Positions 1 through 8,194 of a stretch of DNA of 64,000 nt are shown piece by piece. The notes beneath the pieces are model-generated. The model did not search any database and was not told the DNA's origin. It worked only from the letters and a program-made list of their open reading frames with translations. A program made the position numbers and the translations under genes. Numbering within the stretch: position 1 is the first letter of the stretch; each line of letters starts with the position of its first letter. Source of the stretch: Leucobacter chinensis (GTDB taxonomy: Bacteria; Actinomycetota; Actinomycetes; Actinomycetales; Microbacteriaceae); contig NZ_JAHQZR010000002.1 of assembly GCF_019049105.1 (NCBI RefSeq), forward strand, positions 248,001 to 312,000. Direction: 5' to 3'.

Positions 1-710
1 TCTCGGCAGGTGCCGGCGTGGGCGCCGTGTTCGTCGTGACCACAGGGTTTGCGGGCGGTGGGCGACTGCCCCTCGTCGTGATGGCCGTGCTCGCGGCGCT
101 CGCAACCTTCGCGCTCGTGACGCTGCTGTCATGGCGCGGCGGCCTTCTTCCCGATCGCTTTGTGCTCATTGGCATCGGTTGCGGCTTCGCGCTGACCGCC
201 GTGACCACATTCATGCTGCTGAGTTCAGACCCGTGGCAGACCCCGCGCATTCTCACCTGGCTCTCGGGCACGACCTACGGCAGGTCGTTCTGGGATGCGC
301 TGCCCGGCGCTGCCGTGCTCGCCCTCGCGGTGCCCTTCTTCGCCTCGCAGCACCGCGAGCTTGACCTACTCTCGGTCGATGACGACACCCCGAGACTTCT
401 CGGGATCCGCCTCGAACGAACGCGACTGTGGGTACTCACTATCGCCGCGGTTCTCGCAGCGGTCTCGGTTGTCGCGGTCGGCGTCGTTGGCTTCGTGGGA
501 CTCGTCGCGCCCCACTTCGCGCGCACCCTCGTTGGTGCCCGCCACGCCCGTGTGATACCCGTCGCGATGCTGCTCGGCGCGCTGCTCGTACTCGTCGCAG
601 ATACGCTCGGCAGAACGCTCATCTCGCCGGCACAGCTGCCCGCCGGCCTCATGGTCGCGCTCGTCGGTGCGCCCTATTTCGTCTGGTTGCTGCGCAGGTC
701 GCGCGGGTGA
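1..710 (+). CDS. FecCD-family iron-siderophore ABC transporter permease, 5' truncated by window edge
   Basis: The frame is open from base 3, so the true start lies outside the window. The visible 235 or so residues contain several hydrophobic segments and end with the FecCD/BtuC signature region GVVGFVGLVAPHFART followed by a final membrane helix and a basic tail (LLRRSRG). FecCD permeases form the membrane channel of ferric-siderophore, haem or cobalamin importers, working with a binding lipoprotein and an ATPase. Those partners are not visible here; they would lie to the left. The substrate cannot be told from the permease. The family call is secure, specificity is not. Confidence 0.9.
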   Translation, partial: SAGAGVGAVFVVTTGFAGGGRLPLVVMAVLAALATFALVTLLSWRGGLLPDRFVLIGIGCGFALTAVTTFMLLSSDPWQTPRILTWLSGTTYGRSFWDALPGAAVLALAVPFFASQHRELDLLSVDDDTPRLLGIRLERTRLWVLTIAAVLAAVSVVAVGVVGFVGLVAPHFARTLVGARHARVIPVAMLLGALLVLVADTLGRTLISPAQLPAGLMVALVGAPYFVWLLRRSRG

Positions 711-727
711 GCCAAACTCGAAAGTAC

Positions 728-1042
728 TTATCCGAGTTCGACGAGAATCACGCCCGCGATGACCAGACAGATACCGACAAGCATTCGCTTGGTGAGCGGA
801 TCACGCCAAATCGCTCGGGCGAGAACCGCGATCAGGGCGATACCAACGGCCGTCCAGATACCGTAAGCGACGGCAACTGGCATACCCGCGGCAAGGGCAA
901 AACCGAGAGCGGTGAACGCGAGACCATACCCCGCCACAACCGGCACGAGCCAGATTTTGCGACGAAACCCATTCGAAGCGCGCAGGCTCAGCGTTGCCAC
1001 CACTTCAAACGCAATAGCGGTGCTTAACCACAACCAGCTCAC
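728..1042 (-). CDS. SMR-family small multidrug efflux protein (second of a pair)
   Basis: A 104-residue protein with four hydrophobic helices, the standard size of the small multidrug resistance family. The membrane-embedded Glu of the first helix is present (AIAFEVVATLSLRAS, Glu13), as is the GMPVAVAYGIWTAVG helix typical of EmrE/SugE-like proteins. Its start overlaps the stop of the SMR gene before it by 4 bases, so the two are translationally coupled. SMR proteins work as dimers; adjacent unequal genes such as ebrAB or ykkCD form heterodimers. I infer a heterodimeric exporter of cationic compounds or guanidinium-like substrates. The substrate is unknown. Confidence 0.88.
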   Translation of the reverse strand: MSWLWLSTAIAFEVVATLSLRASNGFRRKIWLVPVVAGYGLAFTALGFALAAGMPVAVAYGIWTAVGIALIAVLARAIWRDPLTKRMLVGICLVIAGVILVELG

Positions 1043-1398
1043 GTCAGCACCTGCTCCGATCCGCCATCTGATCTGGGCTCAGGCCGCGACCCGGCCTCAA
1101 TCAGGAACACCCCGACAATGATGACCGCGATTCCGATGACCGCTTGAACGCTCAGCATCTCGTCGAACATGATCGCTCCAAGAAGCGCGACCAACGCCAC
1201 CCCGACGGCACCCCACACTCCATAGGCGACCCCGATCGGCATGCCCGCCCGCAGCGCAAAGCCGAGCAGCATAAACGCTGCCAGGTAGGCGACAGCGGTC
1301 AGCACAACCCAGCCAGGGCTCTCAACCGCCGCTCGCAGCGCAAGAGTGCCGGTCACCTCACAGACAATCGATCCCGACAGCAACAACCAGGCCCTCAT
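1039..1398 (-). CDS. SMR-family small multidrug efflux protein (first of a pair)
   Basis: A 119-residue, four-helix SMR protein with the conserved helix-1 Glu (SGSIVCEVTGTLALRAA) and the motif RAGMPIGVAYGVWGAVG. It has a short hydrophilic tail (about 15 residues) absent from its neighbour. It overlaps both the TetR gene before it and the SMR gene after it by 4 bases, so all three are one minus-strand operon. The unequal pair suggests an obligate heterodimer, with opposite topology of the two subunits, as in other paired SMRs. This is inference from arrangement, not shown by sequence alone. Confidence 0.88.
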   Translation of the reverse strand: MRAWLLLSGSIVCEVTGTLALRAAVESPGWVVLTAVAYLAAFMLLGFALRAGMPIGVAYGVWGAVGVALVALLGAIMFDEMLSVQAVIGIAVIIVGVFLIEAGSRPEPRSDGGSEQVLT

Positions 1399-1952
1399 CG
1401 AGTGGGCCTCCCCTCGGCAACCGCAATGAGTTGCAGCGCGTGAGCGCGAACAGGCCCGAGGTCGTCAGCCTGCATGACGCCTGTCGCCTCTGACATCCAC
1501 GCCCCGTCGGCGCAGAACCGGGCCGCGGTCAGTGGGCCTCGTGCACCCTCAGGTGCCCCCTCAAGCGTGAACCAAGGACCAAGCCACTCTTGCCACGCCC
1601 CTGATAGCGAGGGATGGTAGAGCGCGTCAGAAAAGATCCAGTAGTCTGCACGCGACACCTCGGCCGTCGTGGCAACCTCAACGTAGGCTCGATACCGGGC
1701 GAACACCGTAAGCTCTGCAGGCTCTGCTCCCGCGTGCTCGCGCAGCATGTCGTGCCACTGCTGGGCCGCAAATTCGACCAGTCCCACCATCAGGGCTTGC
1801 TTGTTCGGAAAGTAGTACATTAAGCCAGGCTTCGTAAGCCCGGCGCGTTTCGCAACCGAATCAAGCGAGAGCGCAACGCCCTCGAGCTTCGTGTGCTCGG
1901 CCACGATCTCTTTCGCGGCCTGCATGATTCGTACGGGGGTATCAGCGGTCAT
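1395..1952 (-). CDS. TetR-family repressor of the SMR efflux pair
   Basis: A 185-residue TetR-type regulator. The N-terminal helix-turn-helix spans about residues 8-55, with the family-typical LDSVAKRAGLTKPGLMYYF (Tyr-Tyr-Phe at the end of the recognition helix). The C-terminal part is the ligand-binding and dimer domain. It is the first gene of an operon with two SMR exporters, all linked by 4-base overlaps. A 9-8-9 perfect palindrome lies directly in front of the start, so the protein very likely represses its own operon and is released by a compound the pumps export. Which compound is unknown. Confidence 0.9.
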   Translation of the reverse strand: MTADTPVRIMQAAKEIVAEHTKLEGVALSLDSVAKRAGLTKPGLMYYFPNKQALMVGLVEFAAQQWHDMLREHAGAEPAELTVFARYRAYVEVATTAEVSRADYWIFSDALYHPSLSGAWQEWLGPWFTLEGAPEGARGPLTAARFCADGAWMSEATGVMQADDLGPVRAHALQLIAVAEGRPTR

Positions 1953-1957
1953 TTCTC

Positions 1958-1983
1958 CACTTTACCAACCGGAAGGTAAAGTG
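1958..1983. promoter_or_regulatory. Palindromic operator in front of tetR-SMR operon
   Basis: Perfect inverted repeat with arms cactttacc (1958-1966) and ggtaaagtg (1975-1983) around an 8-base spacer. It begins 5 bases upstream of the TetR start codon. Size, symmetry and place fit an autoregulatory TetR operator. Confidence 0.8.
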
Positions 1984-2004
1984 TGACACTCGCACGGGTC
2001 ACAC

Positions 2005-2742
2005 TCACGCCGTCGCGAGGCTGGCAATCCAAGAAATACCGAAGATGCCAATCGCAAAGAACACGAAGATCCAGTTGACGAAGAGCGGAAATGATTTCTT
2101 CTTGCGCCCATTCGCCGGCACACCTTGCGCCTCAAGCGGATCGACGACCTCGTCTTCATCACCGCCGCGCAGCGTCGCAATGGTGCCGGTGATGGCCAAG
2201 ATGACGATCGCCGCACCGGAGGTCACCAGAATAGCGAGCGGCGACAGCACAAGCCAGGCCTCGGCTTCCGCCTCTGGCGCAACCAGCTTCGCTGTTGCAC
2301 TCGTGGCAGCGATACCGAGAGCGAGCACTGCGAGAAGCCAGCGTTTTCGAAACACTGCCCGGGCGTAGAACGGGAACGAAAAGAGCACGACCAGCAGCAC
2401 AGGAACAGCCATCAGAACTGCCTGGGGTACCGAAAGCAACACGGGGCTTCTGTCGAACCAAGCACTGCTTGCGAGCGCGAAGGCGAGGAACGCCAAAAGG
2501 CCCATTGCCGGCAAGAAGAGCATTCTCAACGCTTGACAACCCGCCCCTCTCGTGGGGAGCTCAAGCGAGGCGGCGTATTCACGGGCCGACCCAAAGGCCT
2601 CTTCAGCGCCCTGCCCCGAGTCTGCAATAAACTCCCACACACTGGCGACCGCGTCGCCGATCACCGGGCCGGGAACTCGACGCATGCGCAGCTCGACAAT
2701 CAACAGATCGATCCAGTCTTGGTCAGTCATCGTTGCGTTCAT
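2005..2742 (-). CDS. HAAS-domain membrane protein paired with PadR regulator
   Basis: The start is taken at ATG 2742 because it overlaps the PadR stop in ATGA; the frame continues further upstream but that part lies inside padR. The 245-residue product starts with a soluble helical segment (about residues 1-65, TDQDWIDLLIVELRMRRVPG) of the HAAS/DUF1700-like type and continues with about five membrane helices. HAAS proteins are regularly encoded next to PadR regulators and are thought to sense envelope state or to be the target of the regulator. The exact role is unknown. The operon with padR is clear from the overlap. Confidence 0.75.
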   Translation of the reverse strand: MNATMTDQDWIDLLIVELRMRRVPGPVIGDAVASVWEFIADSGQGAEEAFGSAREYAASLELPTRGAGCQALRMLFLPAMGLLAFLAFALASSAWFDRSPVLLSVPQAVLMAVPVLLVVLFSFPFYARAVFRKRWLLAVLALGIAATSATAKLVAPEAEAEAWLVLSPLAILVTSGAAIVILAITGTIATLRGGDEDEVVDPLEAQGVPANGRKKKSFPLFVNWIFVFFAIGIFGISWIASLATA

Positions 2743-3122
2743 GAGCGCACTTCTTTCCTCATCTTCGTACTGTCGAGATAGTCGCTGGTGCGCCGAGCGA
2801 AGAGCGACCAATCGGCACGCATGCGTTCTAGCTCATTGTGCCCGAGAGGGGTGAGCGAGAAGTACTTGCGCCCGGGGCCAGTTGTTCCTGGCCGCCATTC
2901 AACGGCCACGAGTCCCGCCGCTTCATAGCGGGTCAAGAGTGGGTACAGAGTGCCGCCTTTCACCGAGCCCATACCGTTGGCTTCTAAATCGGCGATGATG
3001 GCGTACCCGTACGACGGTCCGGGCTCCAACGCTTGGAGCGTCAGTAAGCCAAGAACCGCTCGCATCCAGTCACTCGGCCATTCCGGCGACTGTGCGTCGT
3101 CAACGTTGGGCTTTCCGCGCAT
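2739..3122 (-). CDS. PadR-family transcriptional regulator
   Basis: A 127-residue PadR-type winged-helix protein. The signature runs AVLGLLTLQALEPGPSYGYA, then the recognition segment GGTLYPLLTRYEAAGLV and the wing with GPGRKYFSLTPLGHNEL. PadR repressors usually control the membrane-protein or transporter gene next to them, here the HAAS protein with a 4-base overlap. A 7-base direct repeat taactag (3122-3128 and 3139-3145) lies immediately upstream of the start, and the second copy overlaps a small palindrome actagt. This could be the binding site, but that is inference. Confidence 0.9.
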   Translation of the reverse strand: MRGKPNVDDAQSPEWPSDWMRAVLGLLTLQALEPGPSYGYAIIADLEANGMGSVKGGTLYPLLTRYEAAGLVAVEWRPGTTGPGRKYFSLTPLGHNELERMRADWSLFARRTSDYLDSTKMRKEVRS

Positions 3123-3210
3123 AACTAGATGGTCTCTCTAACTAGTGATGCTGTCAACCTCTGCAGTACTGCAACACGGCAGCGCTCAAGCAGCTGAAGA
3201 AAGCGCGCGG

Positions 3211-3456
3211 CTACTCCGTCGCTGCAGGCAAACGCACGGGGCGCCCGGCAAACAACCATGCGGCTGGCCCGAAGATCGGCACAAAAATCACGACCAGACC
3301 CCAGATCAACGCTTGCCACGAGGTAAGACTTTGGCGATTTCTTCTGATAGAGACAAGTGCAATAGCGATCAGAACGACCACGCAAGCCACGAAAGCGATC
3401 CACACAACGTCATATCCAGTGGACATAAGGGGGTTTGGGTTAGCGTCCATTGCCAT
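3211..3456 (-). CDS. PLDc_N-domain small membrane protein
   Basis: An 81-residue protein with two membrane helices. The second part, SWQALIWGLVVIFVPIFGPAAW, matches the phospholipase D nuclease N-terminal (PLDc_N) pattern, which ends in a conserved Pro-x-x-Gly-Pro and an aromatic residue. Standalone PLDc_N proteins are common in actinobacteria and their function is not known. The start at ATG 3456 is one of two close ATGs (the other is 3450). It is a single gene with no obvious operon partner. Confidence 0.75.
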   Translation of the reverse strand: MAMDANPNPLMSTGYDVVWIAFVACVVVLIAIALVSIRRNRQSLTSWQALIWGLVVIFVPIFGPAAWLFAGRPVRLPAATE

Positions 3457-3764
3457 TCTCCATTGCTCAGGCGGGTAATGCTCTCAAGTGCCAGTATTGC
3501 ACGGAGCGAGTTGCTGGCAACGTTTTTCTTACTGCCCATTCTGATTGCCCAGTTCGAAACAGCGGCTTCTCAGCAACGGGCCGGGCGGGAGCCCCACCCC
3601 TTGAAGACGCATAGACCCTCGAATACACTTGGCTCAACCATACGTAGGTTCCTTGAAAATGTTGAACGCGGGAAGCAGATGTCCAACGCTAGGCACGAAT
3701 CAGTGGCTAACCACAACAGAACATTTCTTGCAGCCGAGGTGACCACAAAGACCAAAGGACACGT
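3457..3764. other. Intergenic stretch, no gene seen
   Basis: About 300 bases between the divergent PLDc_N gene and the next membrane protein gene. An open frame runs through it on the plus strand but its codon use and residue make-up (many His, Ser, Arg) look like non-coding sequence. It presumably holds both promoters. I see no RNA gene or repeat. Confidence 0.4.
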
Positions 3765-4250
3765 TTGACGTTGATGAAGATCACCGCTGAGGTACTCAAA
3801 GGGTTCGTCTACCTAGTAGCGCTGTGTCTCATCGTTTTCGTCTTGCCGCTGCTCCCCCTGCTCAATACCGATGAGGCATACATCGCCGTGATGCCACTCG
3901 CTTTCGCACTCTTAGGCGCCGCAACCGTGTCAGCAATAACACTTCACAATGGAAACGGTGACTGGTTCATGTCTGGTGCAACCATCGACGTTCTCGGAAA
4001 AATCAGCATCTTTGTTGGGATCCTGTTGCTCCCCTATTGGGTGCACGGTCTTCACAGCATTCAGAGCGTCTATCTCAATACCACCTTGAGCATGTACTGC
4101 ATTGTGCTGCTCGCTTACCCCCTTGCCTTTGTTTATCGTTCTCCTCAGTTCACAAAGACAACGAAAAGTGTGGCACTTCTCGCGCTCAACATTCTTCCGC
4201 TCATAGCCTTCGCTATCATCGCCGTCGTCACGCTGCTGTCGCTTCGTTGA
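3765..4250 (+). CDS. Hypothetical four- to five-helix membrane protein
   Basis: A 161-residue, strongly hydrophobic protein with helices at about residues 8-32, 40-60, 75-95, 105-125 and 135-160. I do not recognise a family. The start is given at TTG 3765 because an AAAGGA ribosome site lies 5 bases in front of it; ATG 3774 (third codon on) is a close alternative. It faces the CoA-transferase gene convergently with 11 bases between the stops. Function unknown. Confidence 0.65.
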   Translation: MTLMKITAEVLKGFVYLVALCLIVFVLPLLPLLNTDEAYIAVMPLAFALLGAATVSAITLHNGNGDWFMSGATIDVLGKISIFVGILLLPYWVHGLHSIQSVYLNTTLSMYCIVLLAYPLAFVYRSPQFTKTTKSVALLALNILPLIAFAIIAVVTLLSLR

Positions 4251-4261
4251 GCATGCTTCGC

Positions 4262-5662
4262 CTATCGATCCCGCCAGCACGCGGCGTGGCGCCCGAGTCG
4301 ACCCGCGGGTTGCGCCCAGTGAGTGTGTAGACCAGCTATCGTTCCGGGCATCGCTACCCGCCGTGCACGTCCCCATTCCGTATGGCTCTCTTCCAGGGTG
4401 AGCGCTCGAGGTTTGGCAGCTTTCGGCGGGCTCGAGGGCGGGTTCATGCGGTAAAGGAGGTTCGCGGTGCCAATGAGCGACCCTCTGATGTGCGTAGTGG
4501 CCGAGGTCATAAGTTGATGGGTCAGTGAGCGGGCAATGGTCGCCCCGAGAAGCCAGCCCGTCGCATGATCAAGCGCTTGTACCGGTAGCGGCATCGGTTC
4601 GTCGAGACCGCGAGCAGCCGCACCGTCAGCCGCGATTCCGCAGCTCATCTGCACGAGGCTGTCAAAGCCCTTCCGGCTGCGCCACGGCCCTTCCCAACCA
4701 TACGCGTTGATGCGGGCGATGATCAGGGCCTGATTGAGCGCGGCAAGCTGCGCATCGTCGTAACCATACTTCGCCAGCGCGTCGGCCCGATACCCAACAA
4801 CGATAACGTCGGCGAGCTTGACGAGTTGTTCAAACGTGGCACGCCCATCAGGGGTGGCAAGATCAACAGCTGCGGTGCGCTTCCCGACCGTAGTTTCAGG
4901 CAACAGAGAAGCTACTTCTTCGAAGCCAGGTGGGTCGACACGCAGCACATCAGCACCGTGCCAGGCAAGAAACTTGGTGCACACCGGCCCCGCGATCACG
5001 CGAGTGAGGTCGAGTACCCGTACACCGCTGAACGGCAGATCTGCTTGCGCATCTTTCCAGCCGACCGGCGCGATGCTGCCCTGTTCTTCGATGATCATCA
5101 CAGGCTCGGCCACGGTGGCTTGCCCCGCAGCTGACGCCAACCACTCGGTTCGGCTGCGCATGACAGCGGCTGCTCCGCCGGCCGCAACGATCGCGCTCTC
5201 GATTTCTTCAGCGGATCGGCCTGCAACAGCCGCCCGCACCCCCTCACGATCTTCTGCCGCCAGCACGTCATGCACGACGGCACGGTGGTGAGCATAGTTG
5301 GTGTGCAACCTGATCCACCGATCGGCGGCGCGATAGTTGCCGGCAAGTGAATCCCAAAGCGACGGCAGAGCCCACCCGACCGGGGTGAACAGCTTTTCGG
5401 CTTCGAACACCGCACAGGCTTCGGCGCTGTCGATCGCAACGGGAGCGAGAACCGTCGAACGCCTCGCAGCGTGCAATTGCGCGGCCGCGAGTGTCGCAGC
5501 CGCCACTGCACCCGTTGCGAGCCCCGTCACGTCGAACTCCGAGGGCAGCACCACGCGCGGTCCCGTAAACGTTACTGCGCCTAAAGCCCGATCATCCTCG
5601 AAGCCAGGTGACCCGGTCTCACGCCATAAGCGGGCTAACGGCGTCTGCAGGTCTCCATTCAT
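4262..5662 (-). CDS. Class III CoA-transferase (CaiB/BaiF family)
   Basis: About 466 residues from ATG 5662, chosen because it follows the galE stop by 11 bases and starts MNGDLQTPLARLW. The second half holds the CoA-transferase III core: SGVRVLDLTRVIAGPVCTKF, then GADVLRVDPPGFEE and later INAYGWEGPWRSRKGFDSLV. In this family the Asp after the LxxP/GPxCTKFL region carries the CoA intermediate. The first half is a related but degenerate domain, as in two-domain actinobacterial members. It moves CoA between organic acids; the substrates cannot be predicted. It sits behind galE in one transcription unit with no evident pathway link. Confidence 0.82.
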   Translation of the reverse strand: MNGDLQTPLARLWRETGSPGFEDDRALGAVTFTGPRVVLPSEFDVTGLATGAVAAATLAAAQLHAARRSTVLAPVAIDSAEACAVFEAEKLFTPVGWALPSLWDSLAGNYRAADRWIRLHTNYAHHRAVVHDVLAAEDREGVRAAVAGRSAEEIESAIVAAGGAAAVMRSRTEWLASAAGQATVAEPVMIIEEQGSIAPVGWKDAQADLPFSGVRVLDLTRVIAGPVCTKFLAWHGADVLRVDPPGFEEVASLLPETTVGKRTAAVDLATPDGRATFEQLVKLADVIVVGYRADALAKYGYDDAQLAALNQALIIARINAYGWEGPWRSRKGFDSLVQMSCGIAADGAAARGLDEPMPLPVQALDHATGWLLGATIARSLTHQLMTSATTHIRGSLIGTANLLYRMNPPSSPPKAAKPRALTLEESHTEWGRARRVAMPGTIAGLHTHWAQPAGRLGRHAACWRDR

Positions 5663-5673
5663 CGAGCGCCTCT

Positions 5674-6678
5674 TCATTCTCGGTGAAGCACGGCCGGAAG
5701 CTTCTCGGCCCACGCGAGAGAGTCCTTTACCCCGTCAGCAATGCTCAACTCGGCGTTCCAAGCGAGAAGTCGTGCCGCCTTCGCCGTCAGCGTCGCGCAC
5801 CCCACAACATCACCAAGCCGAGGAGCAGCTGTCTGCACCTCCAAGGGTTTGCCTGTCGCGTCACCAAATGCGTTGGCGAGCTCAAACACCGTCGTTCCTG
5901 TTCCGGTGCCGAGATTGATGACGTCGAACCCGGCCACCTCAGACTGAGCGATGACCTCATCAAACTTTTGAAGCGCCGCCACGTGGGCACGTGCGAGATC
6001 CCACACGTGCACATAGTCACGAAGCGCTGAACCATCTCGCGTGGGCCAAGCAACACCGGTTACCGTGAAGGCACCGCCGCTTCGATACGCCTCGATCATC
6101 TTGCCAAGGGCATGGGTAGGCTGCGGGTCTTGAAGACCGCTCCGCATACTCGGGTCTGCCCCAATCGGGTTAAAGTAACGCAACGCAATCGAGTTCATTG
6201 CCCCGGTTGCTGCGAAGTCACGGAGCACCCGCTCTAACATCCATTTCGAGGCTGAATACGGACTCTGAGGAGCGACCGCGCCAGACTCATCGACCATATA
6301 GTCATCGCCGGCTTCATACATGGAGGCCGTCGAACTCAAGATGAAACGGCGCACCCCAAGCCGTGAAAGCTCACGCAGAAGGGTGATCGATTTGGCAACG
6401 TTGTTCTCGTAATAGTCGAGTGGCACCGACACAGATTCGGGCACGACAATCTTCGCTGCACAGTGGATAACCGCGTCGATGTCAGGGTGCTCAGACACGA
6501 TGCACTGGAGCAGAGAGACATCGGCAATGTCGCCTTCGTAGTTCGCATACGGCTGCGAGAATTCCCTCAGCCCTTTGCTGTAATCGTCAAGGATGACGGG
6601 CGTGATATCGCTGTCTGAGCAACAAGCCGCAATGGTTGAACCGATGTACCCTGCTCCACCAGTGATGAGGACCTTCAA
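5674..6678 (-). CDS. galE: UDP-glucose 4-epimerase
   Basis: A 334-residue extended SDR enzyme. The NAD-binding motif is TGGAGYIGS (residues 6-14), the catalytic Ser/Tyr/Lys set lies in LSSTASMYE and SPYSASKWMLE, and the substrate-binding ALRYFNPIGAD is complete. GalE interconverts UDP-glucose and UDP-galactose for galactose use and for surface glycans. The start is TTG 6678, with GGAGG 5 bases upstream; ATG is absent at this place, so an unusual but well-placed start. The usual GalT/GalK partners are not nearby. Confidence 0.93.
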   Translation of the reverse strand: MKVLITGGAGYIGSTIAACCSDSDITPVILDDYSKGLREFSQPYANYEGDIADVSLLQCIVSEHPDIDAVIHCAAKIVVPESVSVPLDYYENNVAKSITLLRELSRLGVRRFILSSTASMYEAGDDYMVDESGAVAPQSPYSASKWMLERVLRDFAATGAMNSIALRYFNPIGADPSMRSGLQDPQPTHALGKMIEAYRSGGAFTVTGVAWPTRDGSALRDYVHVWDLARAHVAALQKFDEVIAQSEVAGFDVINLGTGTGTTVFELANAFGDATGKPLEVQTAAPRLGDVVGCATLTAKAARLLAWNAELSIADGVKDSLAWAEKLPAVLHRE

Positions 6679-6980
6679 ACTAGCCTCCAGCCATTATCTG
6701 CGTCTGCTGCCTCCACGCAACACCTGTCTTTGTCATGATACAACGGGAGCGGCCGGCATCGACATAGCGCAGCGAGTCGGCCCTGGTTCCCCGGAACGGG
6801 ATCACGCCGCCATGCACCCGACTCACCTCCTCGACTCAATTCACGAACCGAGCGTACTGGCAACTAAGGCACTGAGTATGCGTTCGTTCAGAAGAGAAAG
6901 GGGCGACGACAGCGCGAGAGATTCAGAACAAAGGGAGCGATTGCCCGAATTGACCTACGTCGACTTATTAGACTGAACGT
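6679..6980. other. Intergenic region between galE and the GNAT gene
   Basis: About 300 bases between divergent genes. Short frames cross it on both strands but none has a family signature or a good ribosome site. It should carry the promoters of galE (minus) and the acetyltransferase (plus). Nothing else is seen. Confidence 0.35.
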
Positions 6981-7019
6981 ATGCTAGAACTAACACTTCG
7001 AGCTGTTCGCTAGGAAGAC

Positions 7020-7487
7020 GTGGGAGAGCTAGCGCGGCTCTTTGAATCAAATGATGGCTACACGAGGCGTGTCAGCGGTCGCTCACACAGGGAGGGCGAC
7101 GCTGATTCAGCACTTGTCGCGCTTCCGCCGGGGGTCTCCAAGTCTCAGAAGTACGGGCTAGGGCTATGGAACAAACGAGAGCTTGTCGCCTTTGCCGATG
7201 TCATTCGCGGCTGGCCAGCACCCGAGGTTGCGCACATCGGGCTGCTCATGACGCACGGCGACCAGCATGGTCAGGGACTCGGTATGCAAATGCACAAAGC
7301 TATTCTTGAGGCTTCGAAGAGCTGGCTTGAAATATCAAGCCTCCGCATCAGCATCGTGAACACGAACGCCGAGACCGCAAATGGGTTCTGGACGACGCTT
7401 GGGTATGAACCGACCGGAGAGTCAGCCATCTATGAAGGAGACCTCGTGAAAAGCGTGGCACGCGTCTGGGTCCGCAGTCTCACCTAG
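7020..7487 (+). CDS. GNAT-family N-acetyltransferase with 5' end cut by an in-frame TAG
   Basis: The 155-residue frame from GTG 7020 has the GNAT fold: acetyl-CoA site around HGDQHGQGLGMQMHKAILEA (Q/R-x-x-G-x-G/A type) and the C-terminal NTNAETANGFWTTLGYEPTG. However, in the same frame an ATG at 6981 begins MLELTLRAVR, then TAG (7011-7013), then EDVGELARLFE. GNAT proteins normally begin with a strand of the form LRxVxxxDV, so the natural start is almost surely 6981 and codon 11 has become a stop. What remains from GTG 7020 lacks the first strand. It may be an inactive remnant or weakly expressed. Substrate unknown. Confidence 0.7.
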   Translation: MGELARLFESNDGYTRRVSGRSHREGDADSALVALPPGVSKSQKYGLGLWNKRELVAFADVIRGWPAPEVAHIGLLMTHGDQHGQGLGMQMHKAILEASKSWLEISSLRISIVNTNAETANGFWTTLGYEPTGESAIYEGDLVKSVARVWVRSLT

Positions 7488-8194
7488 CCGTTTTATTATG
7501 ACCGTGGCGGTAATACGTTGGGTATCGCCGGGCTACCCGGCGCGACCTCGGCGGCCAGCCCCCCTGCATCTTGCTCGGGCGACCCAGCCTTGCGCGGTCG
7601 AGAGCGGCACGCGGCCCAGCTCCCCCATGCGCGCGGTCGGGTTCGTATCGCCGACCAAGGCCGCTTCCGGGTAGGGCTCGCGAACGTGAACCAGAAGCTC
7701 ACCGAGCACGATGAGCACCAGCGCGGCTGACGCACGTTCCTGCACGACAGCCTGCGACTCCATCACCAAAGAAGAGGAGCTGCGCTCACAGCTCGCGGAA
7801 CCGTTCACGAGGATCATCCGCGAGGGCATGCGCACCAATGCCGACAGCCACAACACAAGCAATGACCCTGGAGAAGCCAAAATGGCGTGTTCCTCTCAAC
7901 TACTTCGCGGGTTGACGGTGAATGTGAGGGCAGGCAAGCCACACCGACAGGCGGGTGCCAAGCACACAGGAAAAGCCCCCGCGCGGCGAAGTCATGCTGC
8001 GACCTGCGAGGCTGGCCGCGTGCTTGGCACCCGGTTGATGGCGGGGCTAGGTTGTGAGAACTTTCAAAGCGGGCACGCGAGAAGCGGAAAATGCTCGAAG
8101 CTCGATGTTGTCGGTGCGCCCCGCAGTATGCGTCCATTCATGCGTATCGCTTTCGGTGCTTCGTTGATTGGCGGAGCTGCTATCAGTGTAGTCT
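7488..8194. other. Long stretch without a convincing gene, with a 13-base inverted repeat
   Basis: About 700 bases. Open frames exist on both strands, but none shows a known domain, a good start or steady codon use, and they contradict one another. I see a GC-rich stem gccggg-cta-cccggc just after the GNAT gene (a possible terminator) and a long-range perfect inverted repeat at 7953-7965 / 8020-8032. It may be the remains of a lost gene. Confidence 0.4.
7953..8032. repeat. Perfect 13-base inverted repeat around a 54-base loop
   Basis: gggtgccaagcac (7953-7965) and gtgcttggcaccc (8020-8032) are exact reverse complements. The loop is GC-rich with cccccgcgcgg. It could be a stable RNA fold, a protein site, or the ends of a tiny mobile relic. 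There is no T-run, so a simple terminator is less likely. Confidence 0.6.
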
